Of a stretch of 64,000 nt of DNA, positions 44,318 to 53,733 are shown piece by piece; within the stretch, counting starts at the first letter, position 1; each line of letters opens with the position of its first letter. The position numbers and the translations under genes were made by a program. The stretch comes from Reclinomonas americana ATCC 50394 (taxonomy: Eukaryota > Jakobida > Jakobea > Jakobida): assembly GCA_048213135.1 (NCBI GenBank), contig PS015009.1, forward strand, positions 2,108,001-2,172,000, in the 5' to 3' direction. Below the pieces are notes generated by a model that saw only the letters and a list, made by a program, of their open reading frames with translations, had not been told where the DNA came from and did not search any database.

Positions 44318-45349
44318 TTAAAATTTCGGGCACCGTACGTCATCGGCGTAGCTGTTCTCATTGTTGCGATAGCGCTGGTAAGTAAGCGACAGTTCAAAAC
44401 CGCCCCTGCCGGTACTGGCTGTTTTCAACTGGGAAATATTGATGTCGTAACTGAGTGCAATGGCCAGTGGTTTTTTCTCCATTTTGATCACGGGTATAAA
44501 GGCATCGCCCCACCTTAAAAATCCGCCTGCGTGGATCACGTAAGTAGGATCATCCACGTCATCAAGTTTTTTTGAGAAAAGAGCGCCAAACACGGCTTCC
44601 CGGTAAGGTCCCTGGCTGGAGTAATCACCTTCAATGGTAAAGAATGACCCGTCGTTGATATTCATACGCAAACCTGCTGAGCCCACCCACTTGGGTATCA
44701 TCTCGTAATTGGGATTGCCATAGAAAGATACTTTGGTGGCTTTGTTGAGGTGCTGGTAAGAAAGCGCCACATACAGGTTGTCATCCTCATTACTGCCCAG
44801 TTGGGTGCTGAAACTCATACCTACACCGGCATCGAGGTAGGAATAGGAACTGCGCAGGTTGGTTTCGCCGTCGGACAGACCCGGGTTAAAACCGGTGCCA
44901 TCGAACTGGCTGTTGGTGGTTACTTTGCTGCGGTCGATACGGCGTTGCACCCAGCCGCCGGTAAAGCCAAGCGACAGGTACATATTTCTTTCCGAGTTGA
45001 GGGACTTGTGGTAATTCAGTACAGGGAGTATATGCGTTGCCGTAAGGTCGATGGTGCCGGCCTTATCATACAGCACGGCAGCGCCGATGGTCACAAAGTC
45101 ATTTCTTTTGCCGATGGGCATTTTTATTTCACCGTTGAAGGAACCTGTTTTATACGCCTGGGTAACACTGTTCCACTGGCTGCGGTATACGGCCTGCACG
45201 CGGATGTCGCCGCTGAAAATGCCCGCCAGCGCGGGGTTGCGCAGTAGGGGCGTTTCAAAGAATAGAGAAAAGTGTATATCCTGGGCTCGTATTCCGGAGA
45301 CACACAACAACAAAGCGCACAACAGGCTTATAGGTAATCTTTTACTCAT
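44318..45349 (-). CDS. PorP/SprF family type IX secretion outer-membrane protein
   Basis: This 343-residue protein has a signal peptide (about 1-22) and then QDIHFSLFFETPLLRNPALAGIFSGDIRVQAVYRSQWNSV, the hallmark start of the PorP/SprF family, followed by amphipathic strands of an outer-membrane beta-barrel. In Flavobacterium johnsoniae SprF is needed for export and surface attachment of SprB, a type B cargo. Here the gene follows, by 40 bases, a giant PKD protein with a type B sorting domain, so this is probably that cargo's dedicated partner. Confidence 0.92.
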   Translation of the reverse strand: MSKRLPISLLCALLLCVSGIRAQDIHFSLFFETPLLRNPALAGIFSGDIRVQAVYRSQWNSVTQAYKTGSFNGEIKMPIGKRNDFVTIGAAVLYDKAGTIDLTATHILPVLNYHKSLNSERNMYLSLGFTGGWVQRRIDRSKVTTNSQFDGTGFNPGLSDGETNLRSSYSYLDAGVGMSFSTQLGSNEDDNLYVALSYQHLNKATKVSFYGNPNYEMIPKWVGSAGLRMNINDGSFFTIEGDYSSQGPYREAVFGALFSKKLDDVDDPTYVIHAGGFLRWGDAFIPVIKMEKKPLAIALSYDINISQLKTASTGRGGFELSLTYQRYRNNENSYADDVRCPKF

Positions 45350-45389
45350 GGTTTTTTATTTAGAGATATGGATTTCATTTTTTTATGCT

Positions 45390-48300
45390 TTACCTCAGCA
45401 GTGCCACATTGCCTTTAAGCACCAGTACGGTGCCGTTCTCGCACTGCACTTCGGCGGTGTACACATATACATCGGGCGGCAATTTGGCTCCTTTATAAGT
45501 GCCGTCCCATCCGGCGGCGGCATCGTTTGGTTTTACCGCTACTTTCTGAAACATCACTTCTCCCCAGCGGTTGAATACGTTCAGCGATTTGATGTCGAAT
45601 AACCCTGAACCTCTTACATAGAAAATGTCGTTGGTGCCATCGCCATTCGGTGAAAACGTATTCGGTATAAATACATTGGCATTATCGCACAGGATGCTGA
45701 TGGTAACCTCATCCCTCGATTTACAGCCTCCTGCATTCACCACTTCGGCGAAATAAGTTGTGGTCTCTCTTGGTTTTACAGTGATGGAAGGATAGTTGCT
45801 GCTCACCGTCGTATTCACAGGACTCCAGTTTACAGAAGTCACATCGGCAGAAACCGTTGGCGTAAGTACGGTGGTTTGCCCGGCGCTGATGGTCCTGTCC
45901 TTACCGGCATCCACCGTTGGATAATTATACACTACAACAGGTATATAAGCGGTATCGCGGAAGCAGCGTTTATCGTCGGTGCCGATAACGCGGTATACCG
46001 TGGTTACAGAAGGAGCCGCTGTTACAATGGGCGAAGTAATGCTGCTGAGGCCTGATGACGGGCTCCAATTATAGGTATGGGCGCCGGTGGCAAAAAGCCG
46101 TACAGACCCGCCTTTGCAAAGGGTATCGCCGATGCTGTTCTGCATCACGAAGGGCTGTTTCACATACACCCTTACGGTATCGGTATTATGACAACCGTGT
46201 ATGGTGCTGCCGGTAACAATGTAATCTGTTTCGGTAACCGGGGAAGCTACCGGGTTCGGACAATCCACACAACTCAACCCGGTTGATGGGGTCCAGGCAT
46301 AATTATCGGCGCCGGTGGCATGGAGGGTAATACCCGATCCGCGGCAGACGAGTGTATCAATACCGGCCCCTACTGTTGGAACGATGAAGGCTTCAATGTT
46401 GTGATCAACGGTGTCTTTGCATCCGCTGCTGTTGGTAACGATCAGCCGTACAGGATAAACCGCCGCTGTAGTGTACACCTGTGCCGGCGGATTTTGTACG
46501 GTGGAAAGATTACCATTGCCAAAATTCCAGCTCCAGGTGACTGCAGAAGTATCAGCAACTACCGATGCGGTAAATGTGGCGGTAAGCGGGGCGCAGCCAT
46601 TCGCGGGAGGCGCAATGGATGCTATGGGTGAAGCCACAATCTTAACAGGTGTTGGTTTTTGTGCAGTATCCTTACAGCCACTCAGCGTGGTGACTACCAG
46701 CCGCGGATAATAGAGGCCGGGTGCTGAATATAAATGAACGGGATTTTGCTGGGTGGATGTTTGTCCGTCGCCAAAATCCCAGTCATAGGAAGCAATGCCA
46801 TCATTGCTGGTAGTAGAGTCTGAAAAACTCACCAAACCCTTATCACATAATACCGGCGTTTCAAACCCGAAATTGGCAACAGCGCCTTTAACTTTAATGG
46901 TATCGGGTCCGGTAATGGGTACCTGGCAACCTGCGGCATCCACCAGTATCATTTTAGGAACATAATTGCCGGGAATGGTATAGGTATATGTAAGTACAGA
47001 GTCGGTAGTGGGCAGAATACTGCCGTCGTTAAAGTCCCATACAAACGACAACCTGCTTTGTGTAGTGGCGGTGAAGGATACCTGCAGTGGCTGGCAGCCG
47101 GTCAGGGGCGCATAGGTAAAATTACCTTCAGGTCCTTTTACGATCACCTGCTTTACCAGTTCGTGTGTACAACCACCCGGACTTTCAATGCTCAGTTTCA
47201 CATTATAAATACCGGGGTAAGAATAAAAATGCGAAGGGTCGTTGGTTTGTGCGGAAGTGCCATCGCCGAAATCCCAGCTAATGGAAGTGGCGTTCAGCGA
47301 AGTATTGGTAAAGTTCACGATCAGTGGCGGACAGGTGCCTACCGAGTCGCTCATGGTAAACCCGGCAACAGGAGAGGCGATCTTCACCGTTCTGTTCATC
47401 GAATCTTTACAACCATACTGATCGGTGATCACGAGTTTTACATCATATATTCCATCAGCCGCATAAGTATGCACTGGATTAACATCGGTGCTGGTGGTGG
47501 CATCGCCAAAATACCAGGTATGATTGAGGTTAGGACCTGTGGATGTATTGCTGAATGTAATGTTTTTGCCGGGGCAGGAAACGGTATCAGGTGTGGTAAA
47601 CAGTGCCACCGGTTTGGAAACAGTAATGGCGGCGGTATGCAGGATACTATCGGCACAACCTTTGCTGTCGGTCACTTTCAGCCGTACATCATACACACCC
47701 GGTGCGGTGTAGCTGTGAATAAAAGGCGGGGCCGTAAATGTTACGGTATTGCCATCGCCAAAATTCCATATCCAGCTGGTAATGGGATTAACGCCATCTC
47801 CGGTGGAATTGTCGGTAAATACGGTTGCACTCTGTGAGCAGGTGCCTGGCGCCGATGGAGCGAATGCCGCAACAGGGCCGTTCACTCTTATATGCAGGGG
47901 CTTCAGTAAGGTATCGGCGCAACCCAGCATGTCAACAATGACCAGCCGTACACTGTACGTTCCCGATTGCGTATATACGTGGGAAATGGCTTTACCCGAA
48001 CCGGTATTGCCGTCACCAAAATCCCAGCTGTAAGAAGCGATGTTGGCTTCGGTCATGCCTTTAGCTGCAAAATCGATACTGCTGTTGCGGCATATCTCCC
48101 GCTGCGATTCGGTGAAATCCGCTTTCTCATCCATTACCTGTATTACCTGTGTTCGCGTGTATTCGCAACCGGTAGTATGGTTGCGCACGAGCAGGGTTAC
48201 GGTATAGGTACCCGGTGCTGCATAGGTATGCGTGGGGCTTTGCACCGTAGTCGTATTGCCATCTCCGAAGTCCCAGTTCCATTCATCCGCGCCAAGGGAC

Positions 48301-50177
48301 TGATCGGTAAACACCCGTATGAATGGAGTGGCACAATTGAACGTTGGTGTGAAACGGGCGATAGGCGGCTTAATATGTATATAGTTATTGAATCGTATGG
48401 TATCGGGGCAGCCGCGGTTCCATACAATCAGTTGTACATGGAAGTAGCCGGTGTCTTCGTATATATGGGTTGGGTTTTGTTGCGTGGAAGTGGCACCATC
48501 ACCAAAGCTCCACAGCCAGTGGGTGACATTGCCCGTAGAAAGATCCGTAAAGAAAACCGGTACCTGGGCACACACATCGCGGGGGTTAGCGCTGAAATTG
48601 GCAACGGGTTTGTCGCTGGCAATAATGGCGTTCTCTGCATAGGCCGTGTCTTTGCAACCACCTGCTGTAGTAATGATGAGCCTGATGTTGTAAATGCCTG
48701 TTGCAAAAACATGCGTGGGGTTAGGCAGTGTGGATGTGCCGCCATCGCCGAAATCCCATTCATACTGCACCACAGGGTCAATTGAATTCACGGTGGCGGT
48801 GAACATATGTGTAAGCGGGGCACAACCGCTGTCGGGTACATTATTGATGGTGACTTCCGGCGCCTGTATGCGTACATATGCGGTACGTATCAATGTATCG
48901 CTGCAACCGTTGATGTTGGTCGTGATCAGCCTTACATTAAAATCGCCGTAGGCGGTATACAGGTGCGAAGGATTGAATGCCGCCGATGTATTGCCGTCAC
49001 CGAAATCCCATTGATAAGTAAGACCACCACTGCTGGTATTGTTGAAATTGACCAGTAATGGCGGGGCGCAACTACTGAGCGGATTGGCCGTAAAACCAGC
49101 GATGGGCTTGGATAATACGTTGATGAACCGGAATGCGGAATCGGAACAATTACCGAATTGCGCTACCAGTTTTACCCGATAAACACCCGGTGTACTGTAT
49201 AACTTGACAGGACTAAGCGAGGTGGAGGTGGTGGCGTCGCCAAAATCCCATAATACCGATGACGGCGCGGGTGTTGACGTATTGGTAAAAGTGATGCTGT
49301 TGTTGACACAAACCATATCGGGGCTGGTGAAGGCCGCGTCAACAATGCCGATGGAAACGGCGTTGGCCACCACCAGTGTATCGCTGCAACCCATATTGTT
49401 GGTAACGATCAGCGTTACGGTATAGGTGCCGGCAACGGTATAATTATGAGAAGGGTTGACAGCTGTAGAAGTGCCGCCATCTCCAAAATTCCATTGATAA
49501 CTTAATGTGCCCGGACCTGTGGAAGTGTTGGTAAAGCTGATAAGTGACGGCAGGTCGCAGTTGGCAGGCTGTGTGTTGGTAAAACCGGCATGAACCGCTG
49601 CACCCACCTGTACGTATTGTGGTTTGGTGAGACTGGTTACACAACCAAAGCTGTTCGTTACTTTCAGAGATACGTTGAAGTTACCCGCCGCGGTATAAGT
49701 ATGGGATGGATTATTAGTATTGTCGAGGTTACCATCGCCAAAATCCCACTGGATGGAACTGATACTGCCACTGCCCGCCGAAGCCTGGTTGGTGAATTGT
49801 ACGGGTAAAGGAATACAGCCGGTCAGGGGCGCCCCGGTGAAACCCACCGTGGGTTTGGCATGTACGGTGATATAGGCGGTTTTGGTAACGGAATCAGCAT
49901 CGCCGGCCGCGTTACGTACAACCAGTTTAACGGTATAAGTGCCGGGATTAAAATAAGTGGTAGCCGGATTTTGCAGCGTGGAAACGGTAGCGTTGCCCAG
50001 GTCCCATCTCCATTGGTTGGGGTTGCCTGCCGACATATCCGTAAAGCTAACGATGAGTGGCGCACAACCGGAAACCGGCGTGGCGGAAAAGTTGGCTGTG
50101 ACCTGCGCTTTGGTATTGAAACTCAAAGCAGTGATCAGCACCACAAGGAAGAATCTGATTGCATTAGGGGCAATCAT
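45390..50177 (-). CDS. Giant PKD-repeat surface protein with type B (CHU_C) sorting domain
   Basis: This 1595-residue protein has a signal peptide (about 1-24), then 15 PKD-like repeats of about 85 residues, each with a WDFGDG-type strand and a closing Y-x-PGxYxVxL, covering about residues 30-1290. Two domains of the WTPSTGLS type follow. The last 90 residues (IPNTFSPNGDGTNDIFYV, NRWGEVMFQ, WDGTYKG, DVYVYTAEV) are the gliding-motility-type C-terminal domain (CHU_C) that marks type B cargo of type IX secretion. It is SprB-like in design and likely a surface adhesin. It is cotranscribed with porP/sprF. Confidence 0.93.
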   Translation of the reverse strand: MIAPNAIRFFLVVLITALSFNTKAQVTANFSATPVSGCAPLIVSFTDMSAGNPNQWRWDLGNATVSTLQNPATTYFNPGTYTVKLVVRNAAGDADSVTKTAYITVHAKPTVGFTGAPLTGCIPLPVQFTNQASAGSGSISSIQWDFGDGNLDNTNNPSHTYTAAGNFNVSLKVTNSFGCVTSLTKPQYVQVGAAVHAGFTNTQPANCDLPSLISFTNTSTGPGTLSYQWNFGDGGTSTAVNPSHNYTVAGTYTVTLIVTNNMGCSDTLVVANAVSIGIVDAAFTSPDMVCVNNSITFTNTSTPAPSSVLWDFGDATTSTSLSPVKLYSTPGVYRVKLVAQFGNCSDSAFRFINVLSKPIAGFTANPLSSCAPPLLVNFNNTSSGGLTYQWDFGDGNTSAAFNPSHLYTAYGDFNVRLITTNINGCSDTLIRTAYVRIQAPEVTINNVPDSGCAPLTHMFTATVNSIDPVVQYEWDFGDGGTSTLPNPTHVFATGIYNIRLIITTAGGCKDTAYAENAIIASDKPVANFSANPRDVCAQVPVFFTDLSTGNVTHWLWSFGDGATSTQQNPTHIYEDTGYFHVQLIVWNRGCPDTIRFNNYIHIKPPIARFTPTFNCATPFIRVFTDQSLGADEWNWDFGDGNTTTVQSPTHTYAAPGTYTVTLLVRNHTTGCEYTRTQVIQVMDEKADFTESQREICRNSSIDFAAKGMTEANIASYSWDFGDGNTGSGKAISHVYTQSGTYSVRLVIVDMLGCADTLLKPLHIRVNGPVAAFAPSAPGTCSQSATVFTDNSTGDGVNPITSWIWNFGDGNTVTFTAPPFIHSYTAPGVYDVRLKVTDSKGCADSILHTAAITVSKPVALFTTPDTVSCPGKNITFSNTSTGPNLNHTWYFGDATTSTDVNPVHTYAADGIYDVKLVITDQYGCKDSMNRTVKIASPVAGFTMSDSVGTCPPLIVNFTNTSLNATSISWDFGDGTSAQTNDPSHFYSYPGIYNVKLSIESPGGCTHELVKQVIVKGPEGNFTYAPLTGCQPLQVSFTATTQSRLSFVWDFNDGSILPTTDSVLTYTYTIPGNYVPKMILVDAAGCQVPITGPDTIKVKGAVANFGFETPVLCDKGLVSFSDSTTSNDGIASYDWDFGDGQTSTQQNPVHLYSAPGLYYPRLVVTTLSGCKDTAQKPTPVKIVASPIASIAPPANGCAPLTATFTASVVADTSAVTWSWNFGNGNLSTVQNPPAQVYTTAAVYPVRLIVTNSSGCKDTVDHNIEAFIVPTVGAGIDTLVCRGSGITLHATGADNYAWTPSTGLSCVDCPNPVASPVTETDYIVTGSTIHGCHNTDTVRVYVKQPFVMQNSIGDTLCKGGSVRLFATGAHTYNWSPSSGLSSITSPIVTAAPSVTTVYRVIGTDDKRCFRDTAYIPVVVYNYPTVDAGKDRTISAGQTTVLTPTVSADVTSVNWSPVNTTVSSNYPSITVKPRETTTYFAEVVNAGGCKSRDEVTISILCDNANVFIPNTFSPNGDGTNDIFYVRGSGLFDIKSLNVFNRWGEVMFQKVAVKPNDAAAGWDGTYKGAKLPPDVYVYTAEVQCENGTVLVLKGNVALLR

Positions 50178-50308
50178 GTGCCTGGTTTTTTATGAATGAT
50201 TGGACTGTACGGTATTATAACTGAAAACAGGGGGTGGAAATTGTACGGAAAAGAGAAAATAACATAAAAAACTTATGCTATTAGGAAGGGAGAAATAAAG
50301 TAATTGAT

Positions 50309-50590
50309 TTACAGCGCTTTGTCTATCTGCTGTTCCATCCGGGTAAGTGCTTCCGTTATTTCTTTTTCAAGGGCGATGTGGTTGCCCGCGGCTACCTGGG
50401 TGGCAAACCATATGATGACCATAGCGATATAATCCTGCATGTCCTTGCCCGCGAACTGGGTTTTGAACTCTACAATCTTTTCGTTGATGGTCTTAACGGT
50501 GCCGCGGATAACTTCCTCATCAGCCGGATCGCTTTTGATCCGGTAGGTGCGGTCGCCAATAACAATATTGATAGGAATGAGTTCTGCCAT
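50309..50590 (-). CDS. zapA: Cell division protein ZapA
   Basis: This 93-residue protein begins with the ZapA core (IPINIVIGDRTYRIKSDPADEEVIRGTVKTINEKI) and ends in a coiled coil (HIALEKEITEALTRMEQQI). ZapA cross-links FtsZ filaments at midcell. It lies 2 bases after a small coiled-coil gene and near pheT, an arrangement that I recall as common in Bacteroidota. Confidence 0.9.
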   Translation of the reverse strand: MAELIPINIVIGDRTYRIKSDPADEEVIRGTVKTINEKIVEFKTQFAGKDMQDYIAMVIIWFATQVAAGNHIALEKEITEALTRMEQQIDKAL

Positions 50591-50592
50591 GT

Positions 50593-50880
50593 TTATTCAC
50601 TTAGCAATGCAATGCATTTGTCAATCTCGCGGATGTACTGGTTGATCGTTTTTTCCAGTTTTTTCTTTTCGGGTTCTTCCAGCTTGCCTGTGGCGGCTTT
50701 CAGTATCGATACCTGCTGTTCCAGCTGGGCCACCTGTTCGCGGTTCTTTTCTTTTTCCTGCTGCAGGTCGCCAATGATCTTCTGCTGGCGTTCGTGTTCC
50801 CTGCGCAGCAGCAGGTGCTCCTTCAGCAACTGCTGCAGTTTCTCGTTAACGCGTTTGATATGGTGTTCCAGTTCAGGCAC
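50593..50880 (-). CDS. Small coiled-coil protein, possible cell-division partner
   Basis: This 95-residue protein is almost wholly coiled coil (HIKRVNEKLQQLLKEHLLLRREHERQQKIIGDLQQEKEK...). The start is GTG at 50878-50880, 3 bases after the pheT stop. Its place between pheT and zapA and its ZapB-like shape suggest a division role, but there is no diagnostic motif. Confidence 0.65.
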   Translation of the reverse strand: MPELEHHIKRVNEKLQQLLKEHLLLRREHERQQKIIGDLQQEKEKNREQVAQLEQQVSILKAATGKLEEPEKKKLEKTINQYIREIDKCIALLSE

Positions 50881-50883
50881 AGG

Positions 50884-53328
50884 TTACTTTCTTACTTCGG
50901 CGTTCAGTTCTTTTTCATAAGCGCTGATGATGCGGTTCATCATGCCGTCTATCTCTTTATCGGTAAGGGTTTTTTCCTCATCCAGGAAAGTGAAACTCAT
51001 CGCCAGTGATTTTTTTCCCGCGCCGAGTCTCTCGCTTTCGAAGATATCAAAAAGATGCATGGATGTCAACTTGTTCACTTTGGCAGTACGCGTGGCATTC
51101 TCCACAGCTTCATACCGCAGAGACTGGTCCACTACAATGGCCAGGTCACGCTGTACCGAAGGGAATTTACTGATCTCCTTAAATTCGATACGGTTCTTTT
51201 TGTTCAGCTGCAATACCTTATCCCAGTTGATGTCGGCGTACCACACTTCCTGGCGGATGTCGAACCGGTTGAGTACGGCTTTGCTGACAGATCCAAGCTG
51301 CGCCACCACTTCGTTCTTCACTTTCACCTGCACAGCCGCAGACAGTTTATTGAAATTAACCGGTTCATACGCACTGATGCTTAAGCCCAGCAGGCTGAAC
51401 AATCTTTCACAAACACCTTTCAGGTAATAGTAGTCGGACTTAGCAGATTTGCTGTTCCACCCGCTATGCGATTTGTCGCCGGTAATGTACAACGACAGGT
51501 GATTGGTTTCTTCGTATTTGCCGGTTCCGCCGGTGGTATATGTTTTACCGAATTCGAAGAACTGCAGGTTGCTGTTCCTCCGGTTCAGGTTATACGATAC
51601 CGATTCCAGGCCGGTTTCCAGCATGGAAGGACGCATAATGTTCAGTTCCTCGCTCAGGTTGTTGATCATCTTTACAGATGATTCCAGTACATCCTCGTCA
51701 AAATAAGCGCTGTTGGTAATGCTGTTGGTGAAGATCTCGCTGAAGCCCAGCCCGGCCAGTGATGCCGCTGTTCTTTCCCTGTGTGATGCTTCGTGGGCAA
51801 GGGTTTCCACAGCCGGGGCGATGCTGATCATGGCGGGTATTTCGATATTGTCGAGCCCGTCGATACGCATGATCTCTTCCACGATATCCGCCGGCAGGCT
51901 GATGTCGGGCTTACTAAAGGGAACGCATACCCGCATCTCATCCATGCCTTCTTTCAGCAACTCAAAACCAAGGCTGTTGAGGATATCTTTTACCGTATCA
52001 CCATGATAATTCTTACCGCTGAGTTTTTTCAGGTAGTGGTACTTCAATGCTACCTGTGTTTTTTCTTTGGGCGAAGGGTACACATCGGTCACATCACTGG
52101 CGATCTCGCCGCCGGCAATATCACGGATGAGCATGGCGGCTCTCTTCAGTACATTCACTGTATTGCCAATGTCAACGCCTTTTTCAAACCTGGTGGCGGC
52201 ATCGGTACGTAAACCGTGGCGTACGGATGTTTTGCGGATGCTCACCGGGTTGAACCAGGCGCTCTCCAGGAAAATATCTTTTGTAGTTGCCGTAACACCG
52301 CTGTTGATGCCACCGTATACACCGCCTATGCAAAGCGGCTTTTGCGCATCGCAGATCATCAGGTCTTCGGCAGACAGTTTTCTTTCTTTCTCATCAAGCG
52401 TAACAAACGGAGTGCCCTCCGGCATGTTTTTGATCACCAGTACCTGTCCTTCAATCATACCGGCATCGAATGCATGCAGGGGTTGCCCGGTTTCGTGCAG
52501 GATGAAATTGGTAATGTCAACAATGTTGTTGATAGGACGAAGGCCGATGCTCCTCAGGCGCTGCTGCAGCCATTCGGGACTTTCCGCAACGGTTACGCCC
52601 TGTATGCTTACGCCGGCGTAACGCGGACAGGCGTCTGCATTCTCCACGCGGACCTCCAGTTGAAGTCCCTGGTGATCCACCTTGAAATTATTTTTAAAAG
52701 GAGAAACAACATGAATGTTTTGTTTGTTGTGGTGCGACAGGTAAGCACACACATCACGCGCTACGCCCAGGTGGCACATCGCGTCCATACGGTTCGGCGT
52801 AAGACCGATCTCGTAAATATGGTCCGTATAAGGTTTGAAATAGTCAGCCGCAGGTGTGCCCGCCTTCGTATCGGCCGGCAGAACCATGATGCCGGCATGG
52901 CTTTCGCCCAGGCCTATCTCATCTTCGGCACAGATCATACCCTGGCTTTCCACGCCGCGGATCTTCGCTTTTTTCATGGTCACGGGCTCGCCGTTGAGCG
53001 GGTAAATGGTGGTGCCAATGGTGGCCACCACTACTTTTTGTCCCACGGCTACATTAGGAGCGCCGCAAACGATCTGCAGGGGTTCGCCGCTGCCGGTATT
53101 AACTTTGGTCAGCTTCAGTTTATCGGCATCTGGATGTTGCTCACATTCCAGCACTTCTCCGATCACCAGGCCCTGCAGCCCGCCTTTGATGGATTCATAA
53201 TGCTCCAGGCTCTCTACCTCCAGGCCGATGGATGTTAATATCCTGCTCAGTTTTTCAGGGTCGGGTACCCCGCCGGTTATAGCCGAAGCGGGAAGGTATT
53301 CACAAAGCCAGTTATAGCTGATGGTCAT
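50884..53328 (-). CDS. pheT: Phenylalanyl-tRNA synthetase beta subunit
   Basis: The start at ATG 53328 (MTISYNWLCEYLP, 814 residues) fits the family; 17 codons upstream are not conserved-looking. It has the tRNA-binding EMAP-like domain (IGEVLECEQHPDADKLKLTKVNTG), B3/B4 editing domain, B5, and a C-terminal anticodon-binding FDX-ACB domain (FPSVQRDLAIVVDQSLRYE, SMHLFDIFESERLGAGKKSLAMSFTF). It pairs with PheS, not in the window, to charge tRNA(Phe). It leads the pheT/coiled-coil/zapA unit. Confidence 0.98.
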   Translation of the reverse strand: MTISYNWLCEYLPASAITGGVPDPEKLSRILTSIGLEVESLEHYESIKGGLQGLVIGEVLECEQHPDADKLKLTKVNTGSGEPLQIVCGAPNVAVGQKVVVATIGTTIYPLNGEPVTMKKAKIRGVESQGMICAEDEIGLGESHAGIMVLPADTKAGTPAADYFKPYTDHIYEIGLTPNRMDAMCHLGVARDVCAYLSHHNKQNIHVVSPFKNNFKVDHQGLQLEVRVENADACPRYAGVSIQGVTVAESPEWLQQRLRSIGLRPINNIVDITNFILHETGQPLHAFDAGMIEGQVLVIKNMPEGTPFVTLDEKERKLSAEDLMICDAQKPLCIGGVYGGINSGVTATTKDIFLESAWFNPVSIRKTSVRHGLRTDAATRFEKGVDIGNTVNVLKRAAMLIRDIAGGEIASDVTDVYPSPKEKTQVALKYHYLKKLSGKNYHGDTVKDILNSLGFELLKEGMDEMRVCVPFSKPDISLPADIVEEIMRIDGLDNIEIPAMISIAPAVETLAHEASHRERTAASLAGLGFSEIFTNSITNSAYFDEDVLESSVKMINNLSEELNIMRPSMLETGLESVSYNLNRRNSNLQFFEFGKTYTTGGTGKYEETNHLSLYITGDKSHSGWNSKSAKSDYYYLKGVCERLFSLLGLSISAYEPVNFNKLSAAVQVKVKNEVVAQLGSVSKAVLNRFDIRQEVWYADINWDKVLQLNKKNRIEFKEISKFPSVQRDLAIVVDQSLRYEAVENATRTAKVNKLTSMHLFDIFESERLGAGKKSLAMSFTFLDEEKTLTDKEIDGMMNRIISAYEKELNAEVRK

Positions 53329-53587
53329 GTATTGTTGCGGTTTGAACTGTTTGAATGGGCAAAGATAGCTATTCGGCATTAGTCTTGAGCCCTTTGTCGT
53401 TAGTTCCGGGCTTCAACCACCATTCAGAAACTACGGTTTGGGGATGAAAAAAACAAGGGTTGCCTGCCGCCCCGTTAGTGCACAAAAAGAAAATTTGGCA
53501 TTATCAAATTGTTAATAAAGGAAAAAGGTTTGCGCCTGCCACTGATTTTTCAGGTGTGAATTGACTGTCGGTAACCTGTTAATAAGC

Positions 53588-53595
53588 TAACTTTG
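53588..53595 (+). promoter_or_regulatory. -7 box upstream of dnaB
   Basis: TAACTTTG matches TAnnTTTG. A TTG lies 24 bases upstream, further than the usual 19-20. The rest of 53329-53733 shows no gene. Confidence 0.35.
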
Positions 53596-53718
53596 CTGTG
53601 GATTGACCGTGGATAACAGCTGGAAAAAAGTCAGCCATGGTTATGTGAACAAAAAAGGGTGGGTATGTTTTTGGGTTTTGCTGTTACCTTAGCCGCCTTA
53701 CACCAAAACCAACCAGCC

Positions 53719-53724
53719 AGGAGG
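53719..53724 (+). promoter_or_regulatory. Strong Shine-Dalgarno of dnaB
   Basis: AGGAGG lies 9 bases before ATG 53734. A full Shine-Dalgarno is rare in Bacteroidota, where most starts have AT-rich leaders; here it decides between ATG 53734 and the longer frame from 53659. Confidence 0.7.
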
Positions 53725-53733
53725 AATTTGCAC

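Noticed and set aside
44087-44518. 143-residue plus-strand ORF beginning near 44087
   Set aside because: It runs through the palindromic repeat and then antisense to the end of porP/sprF; no protein-like content.
46077-50195. Plus-strand ORFs opposite the PKD gene
   Set aside because: Antisense shadows of the periodic PKD repeats; no start signals or domain content.
50178-50308. 6S RNA next to zapA
   Set aside because: Looked for because 6S RNA often neighbours zapA in other bacteria, but this 131-base gap shows no long closing stem with a central bubble.
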